A stretch of DNA of 64,000 nucleotides from Pocillopora verrucosa (lineage: Eukaryota > Cnidaria > Anthozoa > Scleractinia > Pocilloporidae). Of the stretch, positions 12,847 through 25,000 are shown in pieces (position 1 is the stretch's first letter; every line of letters begins with the position of its first letter). The stretch spans positions 14,923,890 through 14,987,889 of the forward strand of contig NC_089312.1 in NCBI RefSeq assembly GCF_036669915.1. The letters are read 5' to 3'. The notes beneath the pieces are model-generated. The model was not told the DNA's origin and made no database searches. It worked only from the letters and a program-made list of their open reading frames with translations. The position numbers and the translations under genes are program-made.

Positions 12847-15684
12847 TCAGCTGGGATTTAGCCTATAAACTGTGCATGAAAACTTTCTTGAACAGAACTG
12901 GTAGTCCTTGATGATATGAACTATTGTGTCTTTTTCCATCATGATCGAATGATCAGCATCTTCTACCCAGTTACTGACAGTTGTTTCTTGAATAAGCAAT
13001 CCAGTTTGATTATCATAGAGTCCTATAACTCCACAGGGTGTATCACTTGATGCATTTGTAGAGAGAACAACCAGAACATCCAGTTCATCTTCATAATCCA
13101 CGTCTAAAATTGTTTCAAAGCCAGGATTGTTGAAAACTTGATCTGTCCTGGCTTTAATTTCCCGACCAGAAGAAGTGAACTTGGGTCCTTCACTTGCACT
13201 TTCCTCCTTTTTTAGATCAAGCACAAAACAGTGTCTGAGTTCAAATCCTGGTGTCATGGGCTCTGTTTGACACAGTTTCAAACACCTGTGACATATAATA
13301 ATAAAAACAATTACTTTATTGATTTACTTGCAATAGTTGGACAGGCTGGCCCGTTTCAGCTTAAAGCTGATTTGAATGTGGGCCTGTATAAATGATAACA
13401 AGGCCAGACAATTACATCTGGAGCTATATTCCTTATTCTTTGTGAGACATGTGTGGGTACAGTACATTACAGAGAATATGCAATAGACAGGGCCTACCAT
13501 TAATTGTCCACATTCAAGAAGACTAAAATGTCTAACCATTTGGGAATGTCATAGCAAAGGCAGCACATTCTCCTCAGTTGATTTAACCCTTTTACTCCCA
13601 GAAGTGATCAACATGAAACTTCTCCCTATAATATCCTTACATTATCCAGCAAACAGTTAATGAGAATATTCAAACTTATCTGGTAGAATTTGTTATTGTG
13701 ATCTAACATTAAATTCTCATGACTAATTTACAAGGAAATGTGTGGCAGGGAGAGAGGAGAATTAACAATCATATCTTGGGAGTTAAAGAGTTAAGACCTG
13801 AGTGTTAGTTCGGCCTGGGGCTTGAACCCTTTATCTCCTGCATAGCAGTCTAGCACTATACAACATGGGTTGACCATTTGAAACAAGTTTCCAAGTTTTC
13901 AACATAAAAAAAAATAAAAATGTTATGCTTGTAACTGTTTACACCCGACCATCAGCATGACTGTTCTCTACACTGTTCTATGCATTTCCTATAGTAGTGA
14001 TGGAGGAAGTTTCTTCAACAATCAAAAGTCAAAAGCATCTTCAGTTGGTGATCATTTCTTATATTCTCATGACTTCAGATGTTTGATTCACCCGTTACAT
14101 TTGGTGAGAAAATAAGATGCTAGTCTGTGACTCTCAGGAGTTGGGAAGGAGGTTAGTTCATAGGGTAGCAATAAGCAATTGTCCCCAGCCCCCTTTTTAA
14201 TCCCAATTATTACCCCTTTCAATGCCATGAGGATTAATCAGAAACTTTTGCCATCAAAGAGAAATCTATAAGTTGAAAGAGAAACCTTGGACTCACCATC
14301 CAGAAAATTTGAGACTAAAGAGCACTTATAATAGTAAAAGGGGTAAGTTTGTAAAGAAACTGTGGTGCTGCATCAGTGGGAGAGTATAACAGGGTAATTT
14401 AGTATATCAACCAAGTTGATAGTGTAAATTGGCCACTGTAAAGAGTTTAAAAGCTGATGCTTTGAGTGCTAGCCCTTTGTCAGAGCAATTAGCCTTCCCT
14501 CTAACATTTGGAGAATATCCATATTGATGTTAGGGTGTTAAGGGTAAACAAGGTTGCCAGGCCCTCTCCTCTTACCTTATTTCATGGGAACCGATGTGAA
14601 GAATACGTCCACTGTTATCAGCATGAAAGTATGCCTGGTCCGGTTCAACTGATAAAATATTCATTTCCAATATTCCTCTCTTTGCAAGTTTCAAATCTCT
14701 CACTGAACAAACATGAAATGCACTGCTGTGAGGCTGAGGGCAAGAAATGTAATGCCATGGATATCCTCCAAATGAGATGACATGCTGATTGCTAGAAATC
14801 TCAAACAAGACCACAGGCTTTGAACTAAATGATACATTTACAGGGAGCCCATCTGGATAACTTCCAACGATAGATGATCCTTCTGATGACTTAATACTTT
14901 GACCCAGTTTTGTAACGAAACTGTAGTTCTCTATGACTTCTAGCATACTGTAAAATTTAATTCTGTTTGAATGATGCATAATCACCAAAAATCCATTACT
15001 TGCAGCTGCATCAACAATATCCTGACCGAAGATAGATTTTTCAACAGGCACGAGAGCCTGGAACTCTAAAGGAGCCATGGAGAAAATTGATAAAAACATT
15101 AAAGGTCTGCTCTGTGAGAGGACATGGACTGATTTTAGCACAACTCGCTGCAAATCAGACTCCCAAAGTAGATGTTTGAATCTGTAGTTTTTTGACAAAT
15201 AAACTTTCTGTAAAACATCTCCGGTTTTTAAATCATGACGGACTAACCAGCCGTCTGCAGTAACTGCTAGCAAGCAAGGTTTATAACCCTGATATTTAGT
15301 GCAGTTCAGATACGAGTGCTGATCAACAGGGCTTTCAAAGACAAGCGCAGATTCGATCTTCTTAGAAGTGTCACAAGCGTCAAGTTTGTAAAGCAACTCC
15401 GGTTTTCCTTCTGAACCAAACGTGGTGTAGCACGTCCTGAATTTGTCGAAAAACAAATGTTGACTGTCGAATCCAACAGGATGCTTAGTATTATTTCTCC
15501 AGACTTCAATAAATTTAGAGCCTTCTTTCTGTACCATAGATCGAATAATTTTGAGATCTCTTCGAACGGAGGATCCATGCACGTGTAAAGATCTACGAAG
15601 AACTTGATAACATATGTTGTTTCTCTTCGCGTTTTTACGACCAAAAGGTAGGTTCTGATAAACACCAAATGACGCATCCATCAT
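12847..15684 (-). CDS. DCAF17: DDB1- and CUL4-associated factor 17
   Basis: Coding exons are 15684-14576 and 13285-12847, joined by a gtaaga donor and a cacag acceptor; the joined frame is 515 residues, close to the human length of about 520. The N-terminal exon holds the family's WD40-like/beta-propeller-type segments, e.g. TADGWLVRHDLKTGDVL (near residue 135), and the conserved stretch IGGHPWHYI-type seen here as SFGGYPWHYIS. The second exon carries VDYEDELDVLVVLS and the C-terminal FSCTVYRL. By family, DCAF17 is a nucleolar/ER-linked substrate receptor of the CUL4-DDB1 ubiquitin ligase; human mutations cause Woodhouse-Sakati syndrome. The start MMDASFGVYQ is the first Met of the open frame. 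It faces SNRPG head-to-head. An intron of 1,290 bases separates the exons and contains a TTAA element. Confidence 0.93.
13587..13790. mobile_element. TTAA-type MITE with intact target duplication
   Basis: The element lies between TTAA at 13583-13586 and TTAA at 13791-13794. Its ends are ccctttta-ctccc on the left and gggagttaaagag on the right, an imperfect inverted pair. It is about 204 bases long with no coding frame. TTAA duplications are typical of piggyBac-type transposition. It sits in the DCAF17 intron. Confidence 0.85.
13798..13865 (-). repeat. tRNA-derived SINE fragment
   Basis: On the minus strand the stretch reads like the second half of a tRNA-type head, with a B-box-like gggttcaagcccc and a preceding gctagactgctatgcaggag. 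No complete tRNA cloverleaf is present. Confidence 0.4.
14335..14490. mobile_element. Copy of ttggccactgtaaagag repeat family
   Basis: The stretch contains gtgctgcatcagtgggag, then tcaaccaagttgata, taaattggccactgtaaagag and gccctttgtcagagcaa in the order seen in the copies at 17.5, 20.2, 29.1, 31.8 and 32.6 kb. It is one arm only. Confidence 0.7.
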
Positions 15685-15901
15685 GAACCATTAATAAACT
15701 GAAGGACAAACCAACAATTGGTAAAAAGTACAGCCTGATTTGAAAACTGCGAACGGTTGCTTTCGGAGCAATGACATGAAGCAGGCGCTGCGACGTACAA
15801 TTACCGCAACACGTTGAGCCTGTCGGCTCAAGAACGTCTGTGAACGTTTTTGAACTAGAAACAACACACTCAGCGCGTAGCTGAAATCGCTTGAATCAGC
15901 C
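15685..15901. promoter_or_regulatory. Short bidirectional promoter, DCAF17/SNRPG
   Basis: The two start codons point away from each other with 217 bases between them. No other gene fits in this space, so both transcripts must start within it or very near. I see no clear TATA box; the stretch is of mixed composition with a few CpG (gcgctgcgacgtacaattaccgcaacacg region). Confidence 0.65.
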
Positions 15902-17934
15902 ATGAGTAAGACGCATCCGCCTGAATTGAAGAAGTGAGTATGTTTTTGTATGATTCCTCTTGTCTATCTGAATGTTCTTTAGTCCAGAAAATGTCAGATT
16001 TTGTGATAATGTGACAGCGAGGTAAAGACAAATGTGCGTCGTTACCAGGTTCAGGTTGATGACGGCGTCGATTGTCTCTGATCTTTCGTTGAAAATGGTT
16101 GAAATAGCTTGTAGCCAATTTTTCATGACTAGAGCTATAATGCTTGCCTAAAAATTCAAAATCTTGCTTTTGTTCTTTTGGAAGCGACTGGAGTGTTTAC
16201 ACTTGTTCAAGATTTGCCACAAGCTGCGTGTGTGCTCTGACATGTGTGATTAGTGCATTTTTCTGTGTTTGTAATCTTATCATGACCAAAGAACCTTATC
16301 TGCTTCTTTTCAGGTACATGGACAAGAGATTATCTCGTAAGTGCATCATTACAATGTAGTTTCTTTTTGTACAATCGTTAAGAATCAGGATAAATCAGAA
16401 ATCTCGATGGTTTAATCTTGACAAGTAATAATGGTTCAGTGCTCATTGCAATAACATTCTATGCTACAGTAGGTAGAGGAAAGGCAATATTATTGCAGCC
16501 ATTAACAGGATATGCGTAAGGTGTTGATCTCGTGTCGTATTGCGTTTCGTTGGTATGGTTAAGAATGGACTGAAGGAGGGCTTTGGAGAAATTGCATGGC
16601 GCCTTAACCCCTCAATCCCTACGAGTGGTTGGCTTCTAATTTGTCCGTACAGTATCACTGTTGATTCAAACATTAAAGTCATGAGAATAAGGGAAATGAT
16701 CAACCACCAGAGAAGCCCTTGATTTTTGAACAAGTTCTCCATAACATTACCTTAGGAAATATATAGAGAACAGTATGGAGAATATGTATACTGATGGTAG
16801 GGTGTAAATGTTTAACAATCAATCGCACTCATGTACTCTAAAGCAGCGGCCACCCAATGAATAATTTTGCAGATGAATGAATAAATGATGAATAAAGTCA
16901 GTGGAGAAGGACATACCACAGGTGTTACAGTTGCAAGTTTCAAATCTCCCTTACCTAGAGAATGAGAGTTTCTGTTGACTCACTAGGAGGTATAACAGGT
17001 TTGGATGCATGGGGTTCAAACAAAATTTTTAATTTTAGTGAAATCAATGGTGGCAGACATGTGACTGGAGTACTCAGAGGATTTGATCCTTTTATGAACC
17101 TTGTGTTGGACGAGGCAGTGGAAGAGGTATCAGCACAGGAAAAACATAACATCGGAATGGTGGTAAGTGATGAGTAACTAAGGTTAGACCAGGAATCAAT
17201 TTATGAGTTACCATAGTGACGCAATCTTTTCTTGTTGGTGGCAAAATAAAGGAGTGTAAATTTAGCCATTCAGTATACATAAACCAAAGATGGCATGCAG
17301 GGTTTTGCTAAAAGCTGGTTACTGGCAGTCTACCATGGTCTATAAAACCTCCTACCACTTGTTTTTAGCCTGCGAACAGGTTAATGTGTTTGGGTCTTCC
17401 CTTAAAGTCCCTTTTCTGGGGACAGGTGCTTATTACACCATCCACAGCCATGTATGGTAAAAGCTAGTAAAACCCCTGATTATGTGGCTCTGTACAAGTA
17501 TGATAAATTTGGTTTTATCAACTGAGTTGATCATGTACCTGTAAAGTGGCTGTGGTAAAGAGTTTCTTTAACTGACATTTTCAGTTAAAGCCCTTCATCA
17601 GAGCAAGAAAGGCCATTAACAATGTTTCAGTTAGTTCCCAATACATGGTGATTATGATGGCCAATTTATGTTATCAACTCAGTTGATAAAATGAAAATAT
17701 CTAGTTATACTCCCTACTAATGCAGCATCACAGTTTCTTTAGAAACTTACCCCTTTTTTATATTTTATATCACCAAGCATAATGCTGCCTCCAGGATATC
17801 TTTTAATTGCAATTAAATGTTTTTAAATGCTCTATCCATTCAGAGGTTACCATTAAATGTTTGTGCGTGTCCCTCTCCAGGTGATCAGAGGAAACAGTAT
17901 TGTGATAATGGAAGCACTGGATAGAATATCATGA
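15902..17934 (+). CDS. SNRPG: Small nuclear ribonucleoprotein G (Sm G)
   Basis: Four exons are read: 15902-15933 ([10 protein letters not shown]), 16314-16336 (YMDKRLS), 17039-17162 and 17881-17934 ([17 protein letters not shown] and stop). They match the Sm fold family member G along its whole length of about 76 residues, with the Sm1 core [17 protein letters not shown] and the Sm2 core IRGNSIV. By family it is part of the heptameric Sm ring on U1, U2, U4 and U5 snRNAs. The splice sites are canonical. However, joining exon 2 (..TCTC) to exon 3 (TGAAATC..) leaves the Sm core one base out of frame. The family has SLKLNGGRHV here, and one extra A in the AAA run would restore the match. This is either a sequence error or an unusual donor (gtgcat, four bases downstream by cut after TCTCGTAA). 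A polyadenylation signal lies at 18094-18099. Confidence 0.88.
16608..16811. mobile_element. TTAA-type MITE, acaccc family
   Basis: It is flanked by TTAA at 16604-16607 and 16812-16815 and is 204 bases long. Its ends are cccctcaatcccta and gtagggtgtaaatg. It lies in SNRPG intron 2, and related copies lie at 30.65, 36.26, 38.36, 43.15 and 57.7 kb. Confidence 0.8.
17505..17765. mobile_element. Fold-back copy of ttggccactgtaaagag family
   Basis: Two inverted arms are visible: ttttatcaactgagttgatc followed by ctgtaaagtggctgtggtaa on the left, and ccaatttatgttatcaactc ending in ttagaaacttacccc on the right. The arms share the gcccttcatcagagcaag segment at the centre. It sits in SNRPG intron 3. 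Confidence 0.7.
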
Positions 17935-18093
17935 AAAGACTCAAACTACTCGACCAGGTCTCTCTAACTTTGTTTTTAGATATAATCACCATCTTTCCTT
18001 GTAAATATCTACATGAGTGTGTGTGCAAGTTTTTGCAGAAATGTCTTACTGTCCTAGAAAAATATCATTTCATGCTTTCATTCAGAAGTTTGT

Positions 18094-18099
18094 AATAAA
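18094..18099 (+). terminator. SNRPG polyadenylation signal
   Basis: An AATAAA hexamer lies 160 bases after the stop codon, followed by an AT-rich stretch with TG-rich sequence near 18175. Confidence 0.6.
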
Positions 18100-19083
18100 G
18101 CTCTTTAACAGAAAAAAAGATTATTGTCGTCAGTACACATATGATATGTAACACAACATTTACTCTATGTTTCTGTATTATTTAAATGAATTAAAAAAGG
18201 TAGCTTTTGTTGTATTCAATGGGTTTTATTTGTAGAAGAATTCAAAAGATTAGCTGGAATTTTCAAACCCTTGTGTCAATGCATCATTTAAACCCTAACC
18301 TCCCATGAGTGACCAAGACAGAATTTCTCATTACAATATCGATACAGTAAAAAGTACACAAGTCACTAATTCACTAAGGGATTATTAGTTGATCCAATAC
18401 CAAATTCTCCTAACTGACTTTATTAAAATTGTTATGGCAGACAGTAAGAGAATTACTCCAGAGATCTTGATAGTGGAAGGGTATCAAGCCCATTCTCTCA
18501 AAGAAAAAAAACCTTAAACTACAACACCTTGTCACAAGTGTGGGACCAAGAAAAAAATTCTCAGTCCCCATGAGGGGGAATTTATTTATTGAGTACCCAA
18601 AGGAAACCTTTGATACCTTGTTCCTGAATATTTTATTTCTTCTGATAAAAAAATTACATTTACATGGTACACTTGACATGGCAAGGAAGTCCTGAAGTTG
18701 TCAGGAAATATAAGAAAGCTTTAGAAACTCTAAACATGCTCATTTTACCACATTTATTTAAAAAAAAAAAAAAGATTGGGAGAATTTTGATTTTATCAAC
18801 ATCAGTCTCCCCATATGTCAGCCTGTCGCATCTTTTCTTCTTGTCTTTTTGCTGGGGAATATGGAAGAAAAATCAAGTTATGAAGTGATCATGGTGTGAG
18901 GCAATCTGCCAGTACATCAGTTTCATGAAAAGATCCACTGAGAGAAAAAACTGAGAGTTAGACAGAGTTGAAATGTTAATGAAAACTAATTTCCATGGTT
19001 CTCCTATCTCCTTTGCACAAAACAATTATCCTTAAAAGCCCACAGTAACCAAAATTCTTTTAAATTTTATTTTAGATTTTGAC
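18100..19083. other. Tail-to-tail intergenic stretch with repeat debris
   Basis: This separates the 3' ends of SNRPG and the R3HCC1-like gene. It contains a decayed, inverted-orientation TTAA element (about 18289-18417) and a SINE-like piece near 18480-18620 with the motif gtccccatgaggggga. No gene is seen. A minus-strand AATAAA (tttatt on the plus strand near 19063) lies just after the stop of the R3HCC1-like gene. Confidence 0.5.
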
Positions 19084-22000
19084 TCACTTTTTGCTTCCTG
19101 AGTTTTTCTCTCTCTTGGCCCTCTCCTCTCTGGTCATCTTCGACTTCACTCCAAGTACTTTTGTAACCAGCGTATCAGCTAGCAGCTTACTAGTCTGTGG
19201 TCTTTCCTTATATGGCTGCAGCAGGTCTGAAAGATTTGTCATTGAACTCCAGAAGTTAGTAATGTGTACTTTTAGTGTGAAGATTATGGACAAAATAGCA
19301 GTTTGTTCCCTGTTGTGAACAGAAACGGGAGAAAGTGCAGTTTATGGAGGTCTCACCCCATTGCAAGTTTGCTACTAACCACTTTTGCGATTTTGTCCTC
19401 TGAAGTAAATCAAGTCCCCCCCCACCTTAACTAGCTTGTTCCTGAATGTTACAACTTGTTTCCTTGCAGCAGAACATATTCATTTTCTACTGAAAGCATA
19501 ATATCTTGTGACTTACCAAAACACCTGCTAGCTTTCTTCTTTGACTCTGATGTTCCTTCACAAACAGGCCGCAGTTTCATTAGTGGACCTGAGCACAACT
19601 TTATGGCATCTTGAGCTACAATTACAATTTGATGAATACATAGAAATTAAATCATTCATTAGGTGTTCAAGATTCATTCTATAAATTGCACTAAACAATT
19701 TAAATGGATTGAGTAGCATCAATATAAAAAAAAGTGTCACCATCTTTCATTACGAAGAAGGCCAAGAAAAAATGAACAGCTTCAAATTTAATTGAAATTT
19801 CACTTCTCTCTGACTTCTTTTACAGAACTGAAGTAATTTTATCTAACCCTAAGTGAAATTCCCAAACTTTTCCCTAATCTTAGAGATTTTATTTCCCCTG
19901 ACTTTTTCCTAACATATGGCAACCACAGATTTTAATTTTCCCAAATTTTGCTTACAAAACCTCTTCACAGAGCCCAACCCCAGGAATACTGGTAAAATTT
20001 TGATGATGATAGCATCAAAGAAAGCAAACTTGCAAAATGAACTCAGTTAAAGGCCTGAGTATTAAGAGAACTGCCCATGGAGGAGAAGGGGGTTTTACTG
20101 ATACAGTTTCAATTAGAAGGAGGGCTCTAATAAATAAGCCAGGGAATTACATTTGGGAAATACAGACTCAGCAAGTTATACCAATGTGAATGTGTACATA
20201 AATCTATAGAGGGGGTAAGTTTCTAATGAAACTGGTGCTGTGTCAGTGAGTGATTATAACAGGATGATTTAGTATTATCACCAGAGTTGCTGATGTAAAT
20301 TGGCCACTGCACATAGTTTCAAAGCTGACGTTTTGAGCATTAACCCTCCATTGGAGCAAAACAATCACTCATTCAGCCCTTGCTGATGAAAGGCTAATGC
20401 TTGAAACATAAGCTTTGAAACTCTTTACAGTGGCCAATTTATGTTATCAATTCAGTTGATAATACCAAATCACCCTGTAGATAAATCTAACCCGCATGCC
20501 GACTTGAAAACACTGCTAGAGCATGTGTGTGATCCACCCATTTGATGTCAAATCCTTTGCTTCTGAAAATAAGGGTTATTTTGCACTTTAAAGCTTAAAA
20601 CTGAATTATAACCAATTGGAGTTATTCTGAACCAATACCAATACAAATTTGAGATGTTTAGAATTAATCAAACCACATAATTATGTTTTATTATTCTTAA
20701 TTCTGGTAGATATGCATGGTAAGTTACTACACATTTGTACAATTTGGTAAAAATTAAATAATAGAAAAAGGGACAAGGTTCTGTAACTTCCATAAGATAC
20801 TAATGAGAACAAGGTAAGAATATTTGTAATATCTCTGGGTTCAAAATAGAGGATGAAGATTTTAGGTAACTAAAATCATCCTTTCACTTCAGCAGGCCAT
20901 ACAGTGAAATATGACTTGCTAAACTAACCAATATCACACATACTAATTTGAGATAATGATAAAGTTGGGTTTTGGATGGGGCTTGTCTTTTGCTTTGCTA
21001 CGTATGCAAAGAAAAACTGCATGCTTAGAAAGGAAATTTTCCCACTGTAAATGCCCAGTATGGTTTCTGTTTGAGCCTGAAAAGGTGGGAAAACTAATGA
21101 AAATATTTGCCAATACCCATTTTCACTTGGCTATTGAAGCCATATTTAAATTGGATAGAGCTATGCAAATTACCTGAAAGAACTTAGAGCTTGCATCAAG
21201 TCTTGAGTCCTTTAAATCAGGGGAAAAGTTGTAGATTTCCACAATGTGCCCAAAACTCTAAGAAACAGTTGATCAAGTTAAAAGAACTACCGTACATAAA
21301 AAAAATAACAAAGAAATGTCAAGTGTTATTAATAGCTTTACACTGTGCTACAATCCATGAGTATGGTGTTGGAAATTGCAGATTAGTGATTGGTTTTGCT
21401 TGGGTCATGGCAAGAAGGTCTGGGTTCAGGTTTTGGCTGGGTCATGGTTTTGTGATCTTAAGACACTTAGCTGTTCACCATTATTGGGAGTCAACCTTGG
21501 GATGGAGTGCTACTGAAACTGGGATAGCTTGGCAAGATGGGCTTGGTGACCCATAAGCTCACTTTTCACCTTCCTTGTTTGACAAAAGAAGCCACATCAT
21601 GATTCATTGGTGTCAACACTCATTCTAATAATAAATCCAAGTGGAATTTAAAAAAAAGCACAAACCTTCATCATCCAGTTCAACTTCCTTTGGCGTTAAG
21701 GAGTAAAAATCAAACTGAGTCTTATGAACATCAGGATTAGCTATTCCAGTCAATCTTGTTAGCTAATAGATTGACAAAAAGGTTGAAAGATATTACTTTG
21801 AATGATTTTAATATTAATGCCAGTTATTTTGAAAAATAGCACAATTAAGTTTGAAATGTTAGGTCCAATAGATGTAGTTTTAGTAAATGATACTATTAAA
21901 TTAAGGGCCTGTATTTGACACATGCCATAATTAAAGATAAATAACAACAACTGGTAGTTAAGATTAATAGAACTTTGGAACACTAAATCCTTACAACAAA

Positions 22001-25000
22001 ACGAGTCTTAGCTGCAAGCTAGAAAAGCTCATGCATATTGTAACTTCCTTAATCAAGCAACCATTCAGGAAAAACCTTTTAAATGAACTCTTAATTTAAG
22101 AAGACCAAAAGTTGCTGTTACTCTACTGCAAATGGCTAAATGTTCTTCCACTTCCAATCAATTACCTTCTGTCACAAATACATACCTCTTCAGAGTGCTC
22201 TGGATTGAGACAATCTCCACTCTCACTAAAATTTGATTCCCAGTGTCATCATCATCTTCACTATCATTGTCCTTCTTTTCTATAGACGATCCTGCTTGAG
22301 GCTTTATTTGAGTAGTAGTTTCTCTCTCAATTACCTTACCACATGCGTTTAAATCTTCTGTATCCCCTTGCTTTGGGGATTCTTCCTTGCTTTTTGATTT
22401 TTTATGCTTTTTCTCCTTTTGTTAGAATCGAAATTTTCATCTTTATCACATTTTTCTTTTGAATTTTTTCTTTTCTTTTCTTTTTGTTTTTTCACCCTTT
22501 TCCTTGGATTTTGATTTATTCTCCTTAACATCCTTATCTTTCTTTCGTTTCTTCTTCTTTAATGTCTTATCATGCTGGCATCTCAGGTTCACCAACATTT
22601 TCATTCAACTCTGTCACTGATAAATTTGAAACACCATGTTTATTTTCGCACATCTCATGGGCTTCCTCACCAGTAATTTCAGTTTGAGTATGCAACTCTT
22701 CAGCGTTCTCATTTAAAGTTCCTACATCTAATTTAAATCTCTGTGATGCTGAATCTTTTTGAAGGACCAAAGAGGTTGGACTAACATCCAATGTTCTTGA
22801 TGGTTGATTCTCACAATTTTCAGCATCTTCACACACTGATGCTGAAGTCATTTCCATTGATTTTATCCCTGCTCATCAAGTCTTTCTTCCTTACTCCATA
22901 CTTGGCTGACTCTTACCCAATTCCACTGGTGTAGCATCTTCATCTAGTTCTGCATTATAATTACTAATTGGCAGACCTTGGTGATCAATTTTGAACATTC
23001 ACTGGATATGTTTGTGGGCCAATTCTTACTACAGGCATATCACTTGTTGCACCACAAGGCTGTGATAATCCTTCACCAAAAACAGAACTGGATTCCACAC
23101 CCTCTAAGGTTGCTTCTGGTTGAGTATGATCATCCAAAAATTCTTTGTTCATTACTTTTTCCTCTTGCTGATCACTTACCAGGATCTGACAAAACATTGT
23201 AGCCTTCTTCTATTACAGAATCAAGATTTACACTATCACTTTCATTGTGAAGTGCAGCTATTCCAGTCCTTGCCTCATTTGCATTATCACCTCTGCTCAG
23301 AATAGATATTGCGGGTTCAAAGTCATCAACTGGTAAATCTAAGTCAGTACATCTTTTCTCAACTCTACCTTTAGTCTCTGCCTTTTGTTCATCAAAAGGA
23401 GGATCATAAAATTTCCTTTAGAAATAGAGTCTTCCTTAAGGATTGAGTTTCATTTCTCAGTAGGTTTAAATTGTCTGAATCATTTTCTGTTGAGTTAACA
23501 GTACCTTGATTTTGCCCTGATACAATCTTCTCTTCCATTTCAATGCAACTGTCATGTTTAGTGTCTACAATACATTTGCCAATTCTTTGTTTGTAAACTG
23601 TTCCATTACCTGTTGTTGTGAATGTCTGGGAAAAGACCATTTTCCAACCCAACATCTTTGTCACAACAATTTTCCTGACTGAAAGACCTACTCTGGCTGG
23701 AAGTGTCAAAGTTTGATCATTTCATTGATTACTTTTGCTAACGAATCAACTGATTCTTTGTCATAAGCTTCACTGGAGCTCTCAGGAAATTCTATCTTGT
23801 TACTGCTGTTGGGCAGAGCTATTTTCTCCCATTCATCCCCAATACAAACATTCTGCAATCTCTCATTTACAGACAAATCTGATGCCATGTTTGTACGTGC
23901 ATGTTCCATATTACCCACCAAAGATGTACTATCTATTTCTGACTGCAATGTCATCCACCAGTTCTTCAGTACACAGAGGTATATCCTGACATAGTGTATC
24001 ATTCAATTTGGATTCACATGTTAGACGTGACACTGTTTTTCCTGTTGGGGTGACTGTCATCTTTTGGAGCACATGGGTGTTACACCATCGTTGATTGTCA
24101 CTATTTATCTTAGAAATTCTGAAGAAGCACTCTCCTTCTATTTGCGTCATTCTTTGCTTTTCCACCAGTGCTCCCTGACACGCGTACATTACAGTGCTGA
24201 TCTGGCATCTTGGTCCTCCTACAGAGATAATGTCAAGCACCAAGAGTGATATCAGTAGGTTGTGTGGGCTAGTTCCTCAACAATAAATGGTATGTACAAA
24301 GTCATGGAAACGTTCAAAAAAAAAAAATAATGAGCGCTGTACAACTTGCATGTCTCAGTTCATTTTCAATCGGGCAGGAAGAGAGAATCTTTGTTCATTC
24401 AAACAAGCTGTATCAATTTCAAGTATTTCATTAAAATATTCTGGGTTTAGAGAAGGACATTTCAAATAAATTAGCATATTACCAATTTCTAATTCCCTGC
24501 CTCTGGCCTCTTCCAAAAGTAACGGTCTGTGTATGCTCTTGACTGGGGTTGAGTCATCTTATGAGAATCTCTAGACAACCAAAATAAAACATACTTTATA
24601 GCGCACAATAGAATTGTGCTTTTCATAAAAATTTACATTCACCAATTGGTGATTTGTGTTTAAAGCAAAAACACAATGCCCTTGAGAGTCAAGGCTGTTT
24701 ATGTTATCACACAATCCAGTGTTGTAAAATACAGGGAGTCAATGATCCATTGGTAATGTGAGAACAAACTGGAAATGTCTGCTAGATCTTGTTTATAATG
24801 ACATGGTCAGAGTTCTGTGGTACACCTGGAAAGATTGATGCCAGAAAAAGAGCAACATCAAATACACTCAGCAATGCCATCAAAACCCAGAGGAGCATAG
24901 GATATGACAAAAAATAGTCATATGCGTAACGGTGAAGTTGCTCCACTAGTAAGTTTGCCCCTATCACCTTTGTAAATTTTTGTAATTTGTAGAATCTTTG

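Noticed and set aside
15306-15677. 123-codon minus frame overlapping DCAF17
   Set aside because: Shadow of the DCAF17 exon in another frame.
21191-21556. 121-codon plus-strand frame
   Set aside because: It runs across the minus-strand RRM exon at 21257-21174 and its protein resembles no family; treated as chance in repeat-like DNA.
24782-24967. 61-codon minus-strand hydrophobic frame as an R3HCC1-like exon
   Set aside because: It has a membrane-helix-like sequence with no match to the family, and the R3H exon joins well in phase to 24218 without it.
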